The position numbers and the translations under genes were made by a program. Below the pieces are notes generated by a model. It saw only the letters and a list, made by a program, of their open reading frames with translations. It was not told the DNA's origin and ran no database searches. From Phycisphaerales bacterium (GTDB lineage Bacteria; Planctomycetota; Phycisphaerae; Sedimentisphaerales; Anaerohalosphaeraceae), in the NCBI GenBank assembly GCA_011055475.1, contig DSDH01000403.1, positions 1-6,961 on the forward strand: DNA of 6,961 nucleotides, given 5' to 3'. Within the stretch, counting starts at the first letter, position 1; each line of letters opens with the position of its first letter. Of the stretch, positions 1-5,265 are shown piece by piece.

Positions 1-1097
1 ATCCGGTGCGCGGCATCGGGTTGGCCTACGCGGTGGGCGGCCTGTTTCATGGCGGCCAGGCGGTTCGGGTCCTGCAACAGCCGGTCGACCTTCCACGGGA
101 GGGTTTCCCCGGAGCTGGGCACCACGCCGGCGCCGTGCTCGACCAAGTAGCCGGCGTTGAAGATTTCCTGGCCGGGCACCGGATCCCAGACGACCATCGG
201 CAGGCCACTGGCGAGGCACTCGGCGGTGCTCAGGCCGCCGGGCTTGCCGATGTACAGGTCCGCCGCGGCCATCCATTCATGGATGCAGTCGGTATAGCCC
301 ATGATGCGAATATCGTGGCCGGTTGTCTGACGGCCGACGGCCTGGCTCAAGTGGGTCCTGAGCTTTTCGTTACGCCCGCAGACGATGACGAACTGGGCCG
401 GCGTTCGGATAGCCGCCAGAAAACGGAGGATGGCCTCAGGCTTTCCGCCGCCGGCGGTCCCGGCACAGAGCAGGATGACCGGCCGATCCTCCCGCAGGCC
501 CGTGCTCTGCCGCACCCCGGAGCGATCCGGCGGGTTCTCAAAGACCGGATCGATAGGGATGCCCGTGATGGAAATGCGATCGCCGGGCACGCCCGCCGCC
601 TCGAGTTGGACACGGTTCTCTTCATGCGTCACGAAGTACCGGCAGACCCGCCGCGTGAGCCAACTGGCGTGGACGTAGAAGTCGGTGACGATGATCGACA
701 GATGGGTGGCGAGGGTCTGCCGCCCCAGCATGCGAGCGATGATGACCGCCGGGGTGAAATGCGTACACACGCACGCCGTCGGGCCGAAGCCCTGTATCTT
801 GCGAACCAGGGCGCGGGTGTTGAGGCGCTCGAGCAACTCGCGGAGGTGCCGTTGTTGCCAGGGCACATCGGTCTTCTCGAACGCCCACGCCCATAGAGCC
901 GGCGCCGTGCGCACCAGCCAGAGGAACTGCCGCGAGTACAGGTCCCTGAAGGGACGGCTGGCGTATTCCAGGCAGTCGATCCACTCCACGCACGCGACCT
1001 GCGGCAACTGGCCGAAGGCCTTGTGCAACGCCTGGGCGGCCCGGTTATGGCCGCTGCCGGCGCCGACCGACAGGATGAGAATACGCGCCTTGCTCAT
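1..1097 (-). CDS. MGDG synthase / UgtP-type diacylglycerol glycosyltransferase (3' end cut off by window)
   Basis: This is a GT28-family glycosyltransferase of the monogalactosyldiacylglycerol-synthase/UgtP type. By family it transfers a sugar from a UDP-sugar to a membrane lipid (diacylglycerol in characterised members) at the inner face of the cytoplasmic membrane. An open frame of 365 codons runs to the window edge without a stop; family members are about 380-400 residues, so only a short C-terminal piece is missing. The N-terminal glycine loop GAGSGHNRAA (12-21) is the MGDG-synthase N-domain signature. The donor-binding C-domain shows AGTAGGGK (212-219), KPGGLSTAE (285-293) and DPVPGQE (305-311), the last two typical of UgtP/MGDG synthases. 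The start is ATG at 1097, with GGGAG about five bases upstream. It lies 93 bases downstream of ubiB on the same strand and is probably the last or a late gene of that transcript. Sugar donor and acceptor cannot be told from sequence. MurG is a more distant alternative. The family call is confident. Confidence 0.9.
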   Translation of the reverse strand, partial: MSKARILILSVGAGSGHNRAAQALHKAFGQLPQVACVEWIDCLEYASRPFRDLYSRQFLWLVRTAPALWAWAFEKTDVPWQQRHLRELLERLNTRALVRKIQGFGPTACVCTHFTPAVIIARMLGRQTLATHLSIIVTDFYVHASWLTRRVCRYFVTHEENRVQLEAAGVPGDRISITGIPIDPVFENPPDRSGVRQSTGLREDRPVILLCAGTAGGGKPEAILRFLAAIRTPAQFVIVCGRNEKLRTHLSQAVGRQTTGHDIRIMGYTDCIHEWMAAADLYIGKPGGLSTAECLASGLPMVVWDPVPGQEIFNAGYLVEHGAGVVPSSGETLPWKVDRLLQDPNRLAAMKQAAHRVGQPDAAHR

Positions 1098-1108
1098 ACC
1101 ATCTCCCG

Positions 1109-1137
1109 GGGGTCGGCCGACCATGGGGCGACCCCAT
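1109..1137 (-). repeat. Overlapping inverted repeats in the leader of the glycosyltransferase gene
   Basis: Three self-complementary elements overlap just upstream of the ribosome-binding site at 1097. ATGGGG/CCCCAT forms a six-pair stem with a three-base loop (1123-1137). GGTCGGCCGACC is a perfect 12-base palindrome (1111-1122). GGGGTCG (minus-strand bases 1135-1129) can instead pair with CGACCCC (1115-1109). The long pairing excludes the small hairpin, so the mRNA could take two alternative folds. No U-tract follows, so this is not a simple terminator. In DNA this GC-rich some of it may be chance. Confidence 0.4.
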
Positions 1138-1190
1138 TGGCGGCCAGTATCGCATCCGAAACGCCGAAAAGCAACGGGCCGCTCGATCGC

Positions 1191-2885
1191 TCACATGCGG
1201 TCTCGACCCACGAACGAAATGAGCAGGCCCAGCCCGATCACGGCCGCGACCAGGTAACCCATGACCCCCAGCGTCTGCAGGTGGAAGAGGCCGAAAAACG
1301 TGCCCTCTTGGGCGATCAGCAGGCTCGAACCGATCAGCAAAGCTGCGGTGATCATCGCGAAGCTGATGCGGTTGGAGCTTTTGTCCAGCGTCTTGTTGAG
1401 GTTTTCCAGGTGCTCGTGGTGCACGTGCACGCGAAACTGACCGCGGCGGAACTTGCCGATGATGGCCGCGGCGTCGTCGGGCAGACGGGAGGCCAATTGG
1501 CCCGCGTCCTGGCTCATCCGCCGCAGGTGCCGCAGCATGTTGCCGGGGCTCATGTCCTGCAAGGTAAATCGCCGCGCGTAGGGCTTCAGATGCTCGATGA
1601 TCTGGAAGTCCGGGTCGAGCGCACGGGCGAACGATTCAATCGTCATCAGGCTCTTGAGCATAAGCGTGAAGTCCGCCGGCGGCCGTATGCGATGCAGCCG
1701 CATGATCTCGAAGCCCCGCCCAATCGCTTCGCGAAAGGGAATATCCCGCAACGGCAGGTGGGAATAGGTATCCAGCAACGTCTCCACGGCCCGGGTCAGG
1801 CCGACGAGCGACACGTCATCCGGCAGCATCTCGGCCCGCTCGAGCGCCTGGACGATTCCGCCCACGTCGCCGTCCACAATCGCGATGACGACCGACTGAA
1901 GGAGCTGGCGGTCCTGACGGGTCAGTCGGCCGACCTGGCCGAAGTCCAATGGGGCCAACACGTTGTCCGGCATCACCAGGAAATTGGCCGGATGCGGATC
2001 GGTGTGGAAAAAGCCGAACTCGAAGACCTGCCGCAGGACGAAGTCAGCCCCCCGTCGCGCCACCAGCGGCGGGTCCAGTCCCGCGCGCTGCAGCGCGGCG
2101 ATCTCATTAGGCTTGATCCCGTCGATATACTCCATGACCAGAAGGCCCTCGGTGCAATACTCCTCGAGCACCTCCGGGACGTGAACCGCCTCGTCGTCGG
2201 CGAAGTTCCGGATGAACCGCTTCTGGTTGCGGCGTTCATTGGCCAGGTCCACCTCCAGCGCGACGGCCCGGCTGAACTCGCGGACCATCCGCTGCGGGTC
2301 AAAATTCTCAGGCAACGTGAACCTCGCCTTGACCAGGCCGGCGACGTTCTCCAGCATCTCACACTCGGTGCGGATCGTCTCACCGATACCCGGTCGGCGA
2401 ATCTTCAGGACGCATTCCCGTCCATCGTGCGTGCGGGCGCGATGGACCTGGGCGATACTGGCCGCGGCGATTGGTTCGGGATCGAACCAGGCGAACACCT
2501 CTTCCGGCGGAGCACCCAAGTGCTCCTCCAGTGCCGTCCGGATGACCTGAGGCTTCTCGGGCGAAACGTGATCCTGGAGCTTCTCGAGCTGCTCGATGTA
2601 CTCGACCGGCAGCAGGTCGGGGCGGGTGCTGAGCAATTGCCCCATCTTGATGAAGGTCGGCCCCAGTTCCTCCATGGCCAGCCGCACCCGGGCGGCCGGG
2701 CTCTGCGCCAGGACCTCCTGCTCAGCGGCGCGGCGAAGGCGGCGCGTGCCGAACGCCACGCGAAACCGACGGTTTACGACCGCGGCCACCTCTTCAAAGC
2801 CGTACTTGACCAGAACGGCCATGATGTGACGCATACGCCGCATCTGCGCCACCGTGCGCCGCAGACGGTGAAAGGGCTGCAACAA
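1191..2885 (-). CDS. ubiB: AarF/ABC1/UbiB-family atypical protein kinase, membrane-anchored
   Basis: This 564-residue protein belongs to the UbiB/ADCK atypical kinase-like family, whose members support quinone or other isoprenoid-lipid biosynthesis at membranes, mostly as ATPases rather than classical protein kinases. All hallmarks are present: the family-specific KxGQ motif (KMGQ, 80-83), the alanine-rich loop replacing the glycine loop (IAAASIAQVH, 139-148), the ATP-site lysine K161, the ExD motif (E211, D213), the catalytic-loop HTDPHPAN (294-301) and the DFG metal-binding motif (314-316). Two hydrophobic helices near the C-terminus (about 507-525 and 539-558) fit the UbiB membrane anchor. 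Length matches the family (about 550). The start is TTG at 2885: AAGGAG lies six bases upstream and only three bases separate it from the stop of the preceding gene, implying translational coupling. A second TTG follows directly. Whether it acts in menaquinone, ubiquinone or another lipid pathway is not shown; no quinone-biosynthesis enzyme lies nearby. Confidence 0.95.
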   Translation of the reverse strand: MLQPFHRLRRTVAQMRRMRHIMAVLVKYGFEEVAAVVNRRFRVAFGTRRLRRAAEQEVLAQSPAARVRLAMEELGPTFIKMGQLLSTRPDLLPVEYIEQLEKLQDHVSPEKPQVIRTALEEHLGAPPEEVFAWFDPEPIAAASIAQVHRARTHDGRECVLKIRRPGIGETIRTECEMLENVAGLVKARFTLPENFDPQRMVREFSRAVALEVDLANERRNQKRFIRNFADDEAVHVPEVLEEYCTEGLLVMEYIDGIKPNEIAALQRAGLDPPLVARRGADFVLRQVFEFGFFHTDPHPANFLVMPDNVLAPLDFGQVGRLTRQDRQLLQSVVIAIVDGDVGGIVQALERAEMLPDDVSLVGLTRAVETLLDTYSHLPLRDIPFREAIGRGFEIMRLHRIRPPADFTLMLKSLMTIESFARALDPDFQIIEHLKPYARRFTLQDMSPGNMLRHLRRMSQDAGQLASRLPDDAAAIIGKFRRGQFRVHVHHEHLENLNKTLDKSSNRISFAMITAALLIGSSLLIAQEGTFFGLFHLQTLGVMGYLVAAVIGLGLLISFVGRDRM

Positions 2886-2894
2886 GGTCTACTC
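2886..2894 (-). promoter_or_regulatory. Ribosome-binding site of ubiB inside the end of the phasin-like gene
   Basis: On the minus strand the last two sense codons of the phasin-like gene read AAG GAG, followed by its TAG stop, three bases, and the TTG start of ubiB. AAGGAG is a near-perfect Shine-Dalgarno sequence at six-base spacing and decides for the TTG at 2885. Ribosomes ending the small gene would finish on top of this site, a classic arrangement for coupled, ratio-controlled synthesis of two proteins. Confidence 0.8.
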
Positions 2895-3179
2895 CTTGGC
2901 GGCCAGGCGATCCAGCTTCTGCTCCAACCGTTGGATATCCTCGCGGGTGGCCAGGTGCAGCCCCTCCACGGTCTTTCGCACCTGTTCGCTGATGAGCTTT
3001 TCCAGGTCCTGACGGGTCTTCTCCGCCGAGTCCATCATCTCCTTGACGAAGCCCGACCGCTTGCCCTTCTCGGCCTGGCCCCGCTTGACGTACTCGTCGA
3101 AGATCCGCTCGGCCTTTTCCTGGGTCATCGACAGGGCTCCCAGGCCCGCCAGAAACATTTTGTCGAGTGTCTCAAACAT
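2889..3179 (-). CDS. Phasin-like small coiled-coil protein
   Basis: This 96-residue protein resembles the phasin / PHA granule-associated (PhaI/PhaF-like) superfamily. Residues 9-33 carry the family's N-terminal pattern, an FLAGLGALSMTQEKAE segment leading into a helix ending VKRGQ. A charged linker follows (about 34-45), then a long amphipathic helix, and the C-terminal TREDIQRLEQKLDRL (78-92) shows a leucine heptad suited to oligomerisation. It has no signal peptide or membrane helix. ATG at 3179 is preceded by GGGAG at good spacing. Characterised phasins coat polyhydroxyalkanoate granules, but no PHA synthase is visible, and proteins of this type also occur next to UbiB homologues. The C-terminal coiled coil recalls the small UbiB-pathway accessory UbiK (BMFP family), so a role as partner of the downstream kinase is a reasonable inference. 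Fold call fairly sure; function open. Confidence 0.75.
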   Translation of the reverse strand: MFETLDKMFLAGLGALSMTQEKAERIFDEYVKRGQAEKGKRSGFVKEMMDSAEKTRQDLEKLISEQVRKTVEGLHLATREDIQRLEQKLDRLAAKE

Positions 3180-3242
3180 AGAATCTCCCTTTCGTGAAAT
3201 GGTCCAGCCTGCATCGTGTATCGGCCCGGCGCCGGCAGCGGA

Positions 3243-3521
3243 TTAGCCCTTTTCGGCCGTCCGGACCCACTCGGCCACGTTCTTGGCCAATATTTCGATA
3301 TCCCGCGTGCCCAGAATGTGTTCGCGGATGGCCGGCGGAATCTTGAGCTTGGTCATGGCCTCGGCCGCCCGCTGCCAGAGCCGCTCGGTCTGCTTGGGCG
3401 ATTGAGCCAGAAAAAGCTCGGTGACCAGCTCCTGCAGGCGCCCCAGCAGAATCGTGTCACGCTGGCTGTAGTAGTCCCGAATGACCTGTTTCTGATAGGC
3501 CGTGTATTCGCGTTTCCCCAT
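3243..3521 (-). CDS. Conserved-looking 92-residue helical protein, function unknown
   Basis: I cannot assign a function. The product is predicted to be soluble and almost entirely alpha-helical, with no signal peptide, membrane segment or Cys/His metal site. An aromatic, basic N-terminus (YTAYQKQVIRDYY, 6-18) leads into a leucine-rich helix (about 23-40), a Q/R-rich helix around LWQRAAEAMTKL (48-59), a short PP break (62-63) and a C-terminal helix with RDIEILAKNVAEWV (73-86). The aromatic and hydrophobic spacing looks like a protein under selection rather than a chance frame, and I have the impression of relatives beside phasin/UbiB genes in Planctomycetota-like genomes. The start is ATG at 3521, with only a weak GGGGG five bases upstream. 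In-frame codons further upstream overlap the lipoprotein gene and translate to low-complexity sequence, so the longer reading is rejected. It lies 29 bases after the lipoprotein gene and 63 before the phasin gene. Confidence 0.75.
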   Translation of the reverse strand: MGKREYTAYQKQVIRDYYSQRDTILLGRLQELVTELFLAQSPKQTERLWQRAAEAMTKLKIPPAIREHILGTRDIEILAKNVAEWVRTAEKG

Positions 3522-3550
3522 ACATGCCCCCAACGCGTCGCGGCCGGCGC

Positions 3551-4591
3551 CTACCGCAGCGGCAAGACCGACAGCGTGTGCGGCGCATCGTATTCGTTGC
3601 CCTGCCCCGGCAGGTCGATATTGGCGACGTAAATCCAATTGCCCCGCAGGCACACCTCGCTGGGCCGATCCAGCAGGCCCCCCAAGCCGCCGGAGTTGGT
3701 CTCGTTCTTCCACAACGTGGTCACCTGGCCGGTCCTCGGGTCGACCTTATGCACGGCGTTGCCTACGTAGTCGGCGATGTAGACGGCCCCGGTGCGCGGA
3801 TGCACCTTCAACCCGTCGGTGCTTTCCATGCCCTGACCGCGGGCGACCACCTCATGGGAGACGACGTTACCATCCAGCCCGAACCTGAAGCGCAGCAGCG
3901 ACGCCTCGCCGAAATTGCATACGTACATGTTGCCCTGCTCGTCAAACCCCAGGCCGTTGGCCCCGATGCGCCAGTCGGGGTTGTCGGTATGGAACTTGAC
4001 GACCAGGTGCTCGGCGGCGGCCCGGGTCAGGTCGATCGGCTCGCCCTGGAACTCGCTGAAGCGGAATCGGTACACGCCGCTGGGCATGGGATCGGCACTC
4101 AAATCCAGCGAGCTCTCGGTGACGTAGACGCTGTCGCCGTGGCAGGCGACGGCGTTGGCCTGGATGAAGCCGGTCACCAGGACCTCGACACCCTCGGGCC
4201 GGCCCTGGTTCATTCGTATCCGCAGCAGCCGCGATTTGTGGTCATGGAAACCCCACATGCTCTGGTTGTCTGCTACGTATAAATGCCCATCCGGCCCGAA
4301 ATCGAGCCCCAAGGGGCCGGCCTTGCCCGTCTCCGGATGGCCGGGCAACTCGCCCACGTCGACAAGCTGGCCATCGGGCGACAGCCGGACAATTCGGGGC
4401 GCATAGCTGGGATCGTTGAAGTTAGGACAGGACAAGTAAATGAACCCATCCGCGCCCAAAACCATGCCGTCTGGCGTGTTGCACGCATCGGGCAGCAGCA
4501 CGGCGATCCGCGGCTCGATGCCCGGACCACACCCCCCCGCCCCGATCACCATTATCGCCGCCAAGAGCCACCATATCGTATTGCTCTTCAT
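3551..4591 (-). CDS. SMP-30/NHL-type beta-propeller lipoprotein
   Basis: This 346-residue protein is a predicted six-bladed propeller of the SMP-30/gluconolactonase/strictosidine-synthase-like or NHL class. The N-terminus (MKSN plus a hydrophobic stretch 6-18) ends in AGGC with Cys21, a plausible lipoprotein signal, so the mature protein should be lipid-anchored outside the cytoplasmic membrane. Repeated blade motifs of the form xDGxxYVA are seen at 41-53, 93-108 (LDFGPDGHLYVAD), 211-224 (ANGLGFDEQGNMYV) and 258-274. Residues matching the SMP-30 metal site by position are N146 (NAVAC) and/or N212 (ANGL) and D259 (STDGL); the metal-binding Glu expected near the N-terminus is not obvious. A hydrolase or lactonase is possible, but a binding or scaffold propeller is equally likely. 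ATG at 4591 has AAAGGA eight bases upstream. It appears to be the first gene of the transcript running through ubiB. Confidence 0.85.
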   Translation of the reverse strand: MKSNTIWWLLAAIMVIGAGGCGPGIEPRIAVLLPDACNTPDGMVLGADGFIYLSCPNFNDPSYAPRIVRLSPDGQLVDVGELPGHPETGKAGPLGLDFGPDGHLYVADNQSMWGFHDHKSRLLRIRMNQGRPEGVEVLVTGFIQANAVACHGDSVYVTESSLDLSADPMPSGVYRFRFSEFQGEPIDLTRAAAEHLVVKFHTDNPDWRIGANGLGFDEQGNMYVCNFGEASLLRFRFGLDGNVVSHEVVARGQGMESTDGLKVHPRTGAVYIADYVGNAVHKVDPRTGQVTTLWKNETNSGGLGGLLDRPSEVCLRGNWIYVANIDLPGQGNEYDAPHTLSVLPLR

Positions 4592-4627
4592 GATCCCATC
4601 CTTTCACGGTGTTGCCGTTTCACCCCG

Positions 4628-4652
4628 GGCCGGAGCACATCGTTGCTCGGCC
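4628..4652 (-). repeat. Stem-loop in the leader of the lipoprotein gene
   Basis: GGCCGGAGCA (4628-4637) and TGCTCGGCC (4644-4652) form a nine-pair stem with one bulged base and a six-base loop. On the minus strand it falls at or next to the transcription start expected from the promoter at 4660-4688, so the mRNA would begin with this hairpin. Such 5' stem-loops can protect transcripts from 5'-end-dependent decay. No U-tract follows on the minus strand, so I do not call it a terminator. Confidence 0.45.
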
Positions 4653-4659
4653 TTGCCTC

Positions 4660-4688
4660 ATTTTATGGGCAAGAAGGTTACCTGGAAA
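4660..4688 (-). promoter_or_regulatory. Candidate sigma70-type promoter for the lipoprotein-to-ubiB operon
   Basis: Read on the minus strand, TTTCCA (-35, bases 4688-4683, four of six matches) and TAAAAT (-10, bases 4665-4660, five of six matches) are separated by exactly 17 bases. Transcription would start near 4653, about 60 bases before the ATG at 4591. It is the only AT-rich promoter-like element in the 200-base gap after the cupin gene. Planctomycete promoter consensus is less well known, so this is a pattern match only. Confidence 0.45.
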
Positions 4689-4700
4689 CCGCCTTCTTGC
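4669..4700. repeat. Perfect 9-bp inverted repeat around the -35 element
   Basis: GCAAGAAGG (4669-4677) and CCTTCTTGC (4692-4700) are perfect reverse complements separated by 14 bases, with further partial complementarity inside (GGTT/AACC). The arms bracket the candidate -35 element at 4683-4688, which fits a dimeric regulator's operator. It also lies about 90 bases after the cupin stop, where a terminator could sit, but neither strand shows a U-tract after the stem (the minus strand continues CCATAAAATG). Operator is my first choice, cupin mRNA 3'-end hairpin the second. Confidence 0.5.
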
Positions 4701-4791
4701 GTGATTTGGCCGGACGACGACCTGCGGAGCCCTCCACGCCGTCCACCGCACCTGGCCGGGGAAAGCGCCGGTATGCCGCGAAACCCCGCGA

Positions 4792-5073
4792 TCAACTGAA
4801 GTTGTAGTGCTTTCGCACCGGCTCGGTGACCTTCCAGATGCACTTGAGCCCAACGGGAAAGACCACCAGGTCGCCCGGCCCGAACGTGACGCTCTCGGCG
4901 CCGGCGGGCCGATCCGTGACCGTAACCTTGCCCCCCAGGATCAGGCACGTCTCGGTTTGCGTGTAGTCCCAGGGGAACTCGCTAACGTCGCAGCTCCACG
5001 TGTCCCACGTCTTGCACTGGCGGGCTTCCTCATCGCTGGGCTTGCGAACCTGCACATCCTTGACTGTCGGCAT
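4792..5073 (-). CDS. Small cupin-domain protein (DUF861 / cupin_3 type)
   Basis: This 93-residue protein is essentially one small beta-barrel of the cupin superfamily, closest in pattern to the DUF861 (cupin_3) group that includes the ureidoglycine aminohydrolase-like cupins. Diagnostic stretches are the TETCLILGGKVTVTD strand pair (40-54), the turn FGPGDLVVFPVGLKCIW (64-80), and the family's terminal EPVRKHYNF (84-92). The histidines of the classical metal-binding cupin motifs are absent (no HxH in the first motif), as is usual in this subgroup, so catalysis cannot be inferred; E41 and C43 point into the expected pocket region. No signal peptide. ATG at 5073 has an excellent GGGAGG five bases upstream. 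It stands first in the leftward block, 200 bases before the lipoprotein gene, and is divergent from mtnP. It may be a separate transcript. Family call fairly sure; substrate unknown. Confidence 0.85.
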   Translation of the reverse strand: MPTVKDVQVRKPSDEEARQCKTWDTWSCDVSEFPWDYTQTETCLILGGKVTVTDRPAGAESVTFGPGDLVVFPVGLKCIWKVTEPVRKHYNFS

Positions 5074-5114
5074 GATAACCTCCCATAGTCCTTCCAGGCT
5101 TCCTCATCGTCCCT

Positions 5115-5142
5115 ATTGTAATCGTCACGGCCCGTCAATCAA
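5115..5142 (-). promoter_or_regulatory. Candidate sigma70-type promoter for the cupin gene
   Basis: On the minus strand TTGATT (-35, bases 5142-5137) and TACAAT (-10, bases 5120-5115, five of six matches) are 16 bases apart. Transcription would start near 5108, giving a leader of about 35 bases that includes the strong GGGAGG ribosome-binding site. It is the best promoter match in the window, though still only a pattern match. Confidence 0.55.
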
Positions 5143-5149
5143 CCGTCAA
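5123..5149. repeat. Three helically phased CGTCA repeats over the cupin promoter
   Basis: CGTCA occurs at 5123-5127, 5133-5137 and 5144-5148, with steps of 10 and 11 bases, about one DNA turn each. The last two are part of a longer CCGTCAA direct repeat (5132-5138 and 5143-5149). They cover the spacer and -35 region of the leftward promoter. Short direct repeats at one-turn spacing are typical of sites for response regulators or other tandem-binding factors, so this is a candidate operator. The units are short and could be chance. Confidence 0.35.
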
Positions 5150-5180
5150 GCGGGCCCGTATTGGCGTATAGCCGTGGACC

Positions 5181-5192
5181 GGGCAATTGCCC
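5181..5192. repeat. Perfect 12-bp palindrome in the divergent intergenic region
   Basis: GGGCAATTGCCC is a perfect palindrome placed between the leftward promoter and the weak rightward -10 element at 5216, just upstream of where the mtnP -35 would be. A dimeric regulator site is possible, but a single short palindrome is weak evidence. Confidence 0.3.
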
Positions 5193-5193
5193 C

Positions 5194-5221
5194 GTGCAAT
5201 CGCAGGGCCCCACGATACAAT
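5194..5221 (+). promoter_or_regulatory. Weak candidate promoter for mtnP-priA
   Basis: TACAAT at 5216-5221 is a good -10 element; the best-placed -35, GTGCAA at 5194-5199 (16-base spacer), is poor. Transcription would start near 5228, about 38 bases before the mtnP ATG. The location in a 192-base divergent gap means some rightward promoter must be near, but this particular pair is uncertain. Confidence 0.35.
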
Positions 5222-5265
5222 AACGCCCAACGTGCATCATGGAGCATTGTCGGAGGCATGGACGC

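Noticed and set aside
1023..3197. A 724-codon open frame on the plus strand opposite ubiB and the phasin-like gene, with similar long frames at 6-896 and 3524-4282.
   Set aside because: These are antisense shadows of GC-rich codon use on the minus strand. Their translations are rich in L, H, Q, R and G without domain motifs, whereas the minus-strand frames carry clear family signatures.
3522..3713. Upstream extension of the 92-residue protein to an ATG at 3713 (156 residues).
   Set aside because: The added residues overlap the lipoprotein gene and are low-complexity Arg/Gly/Ala sequence typical of a shadow frame; the structured protein begins at the ATG at 3521.
4669..4700. Intrinsic terminator reading of the 9-bp inverted repeat.
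   Set aside because: There is no U-tract after the stem on either strand, and the loop contains the candidate -35 element, so an operator reading is preferred.
4592..4791. A possible small basic protein on the plus strand in the gap between lipoprotein and cupin genes (a frame ending AAKPRDQLKL near 4807).
   Set aside because: No ribosome-binding site or recognisable family; the frame runs from antisense of the lipoprotein gene and looks like GC-rich background. Only the inverted repeats and promoter are supported there.
5239..5265. An earlier in-frame ATG for mtnP at 5239.
   Set aside because: It adds nine residues not seen in the family, and the GGAGG at 5252-5256 is correctly placed for the ATG at 5266.
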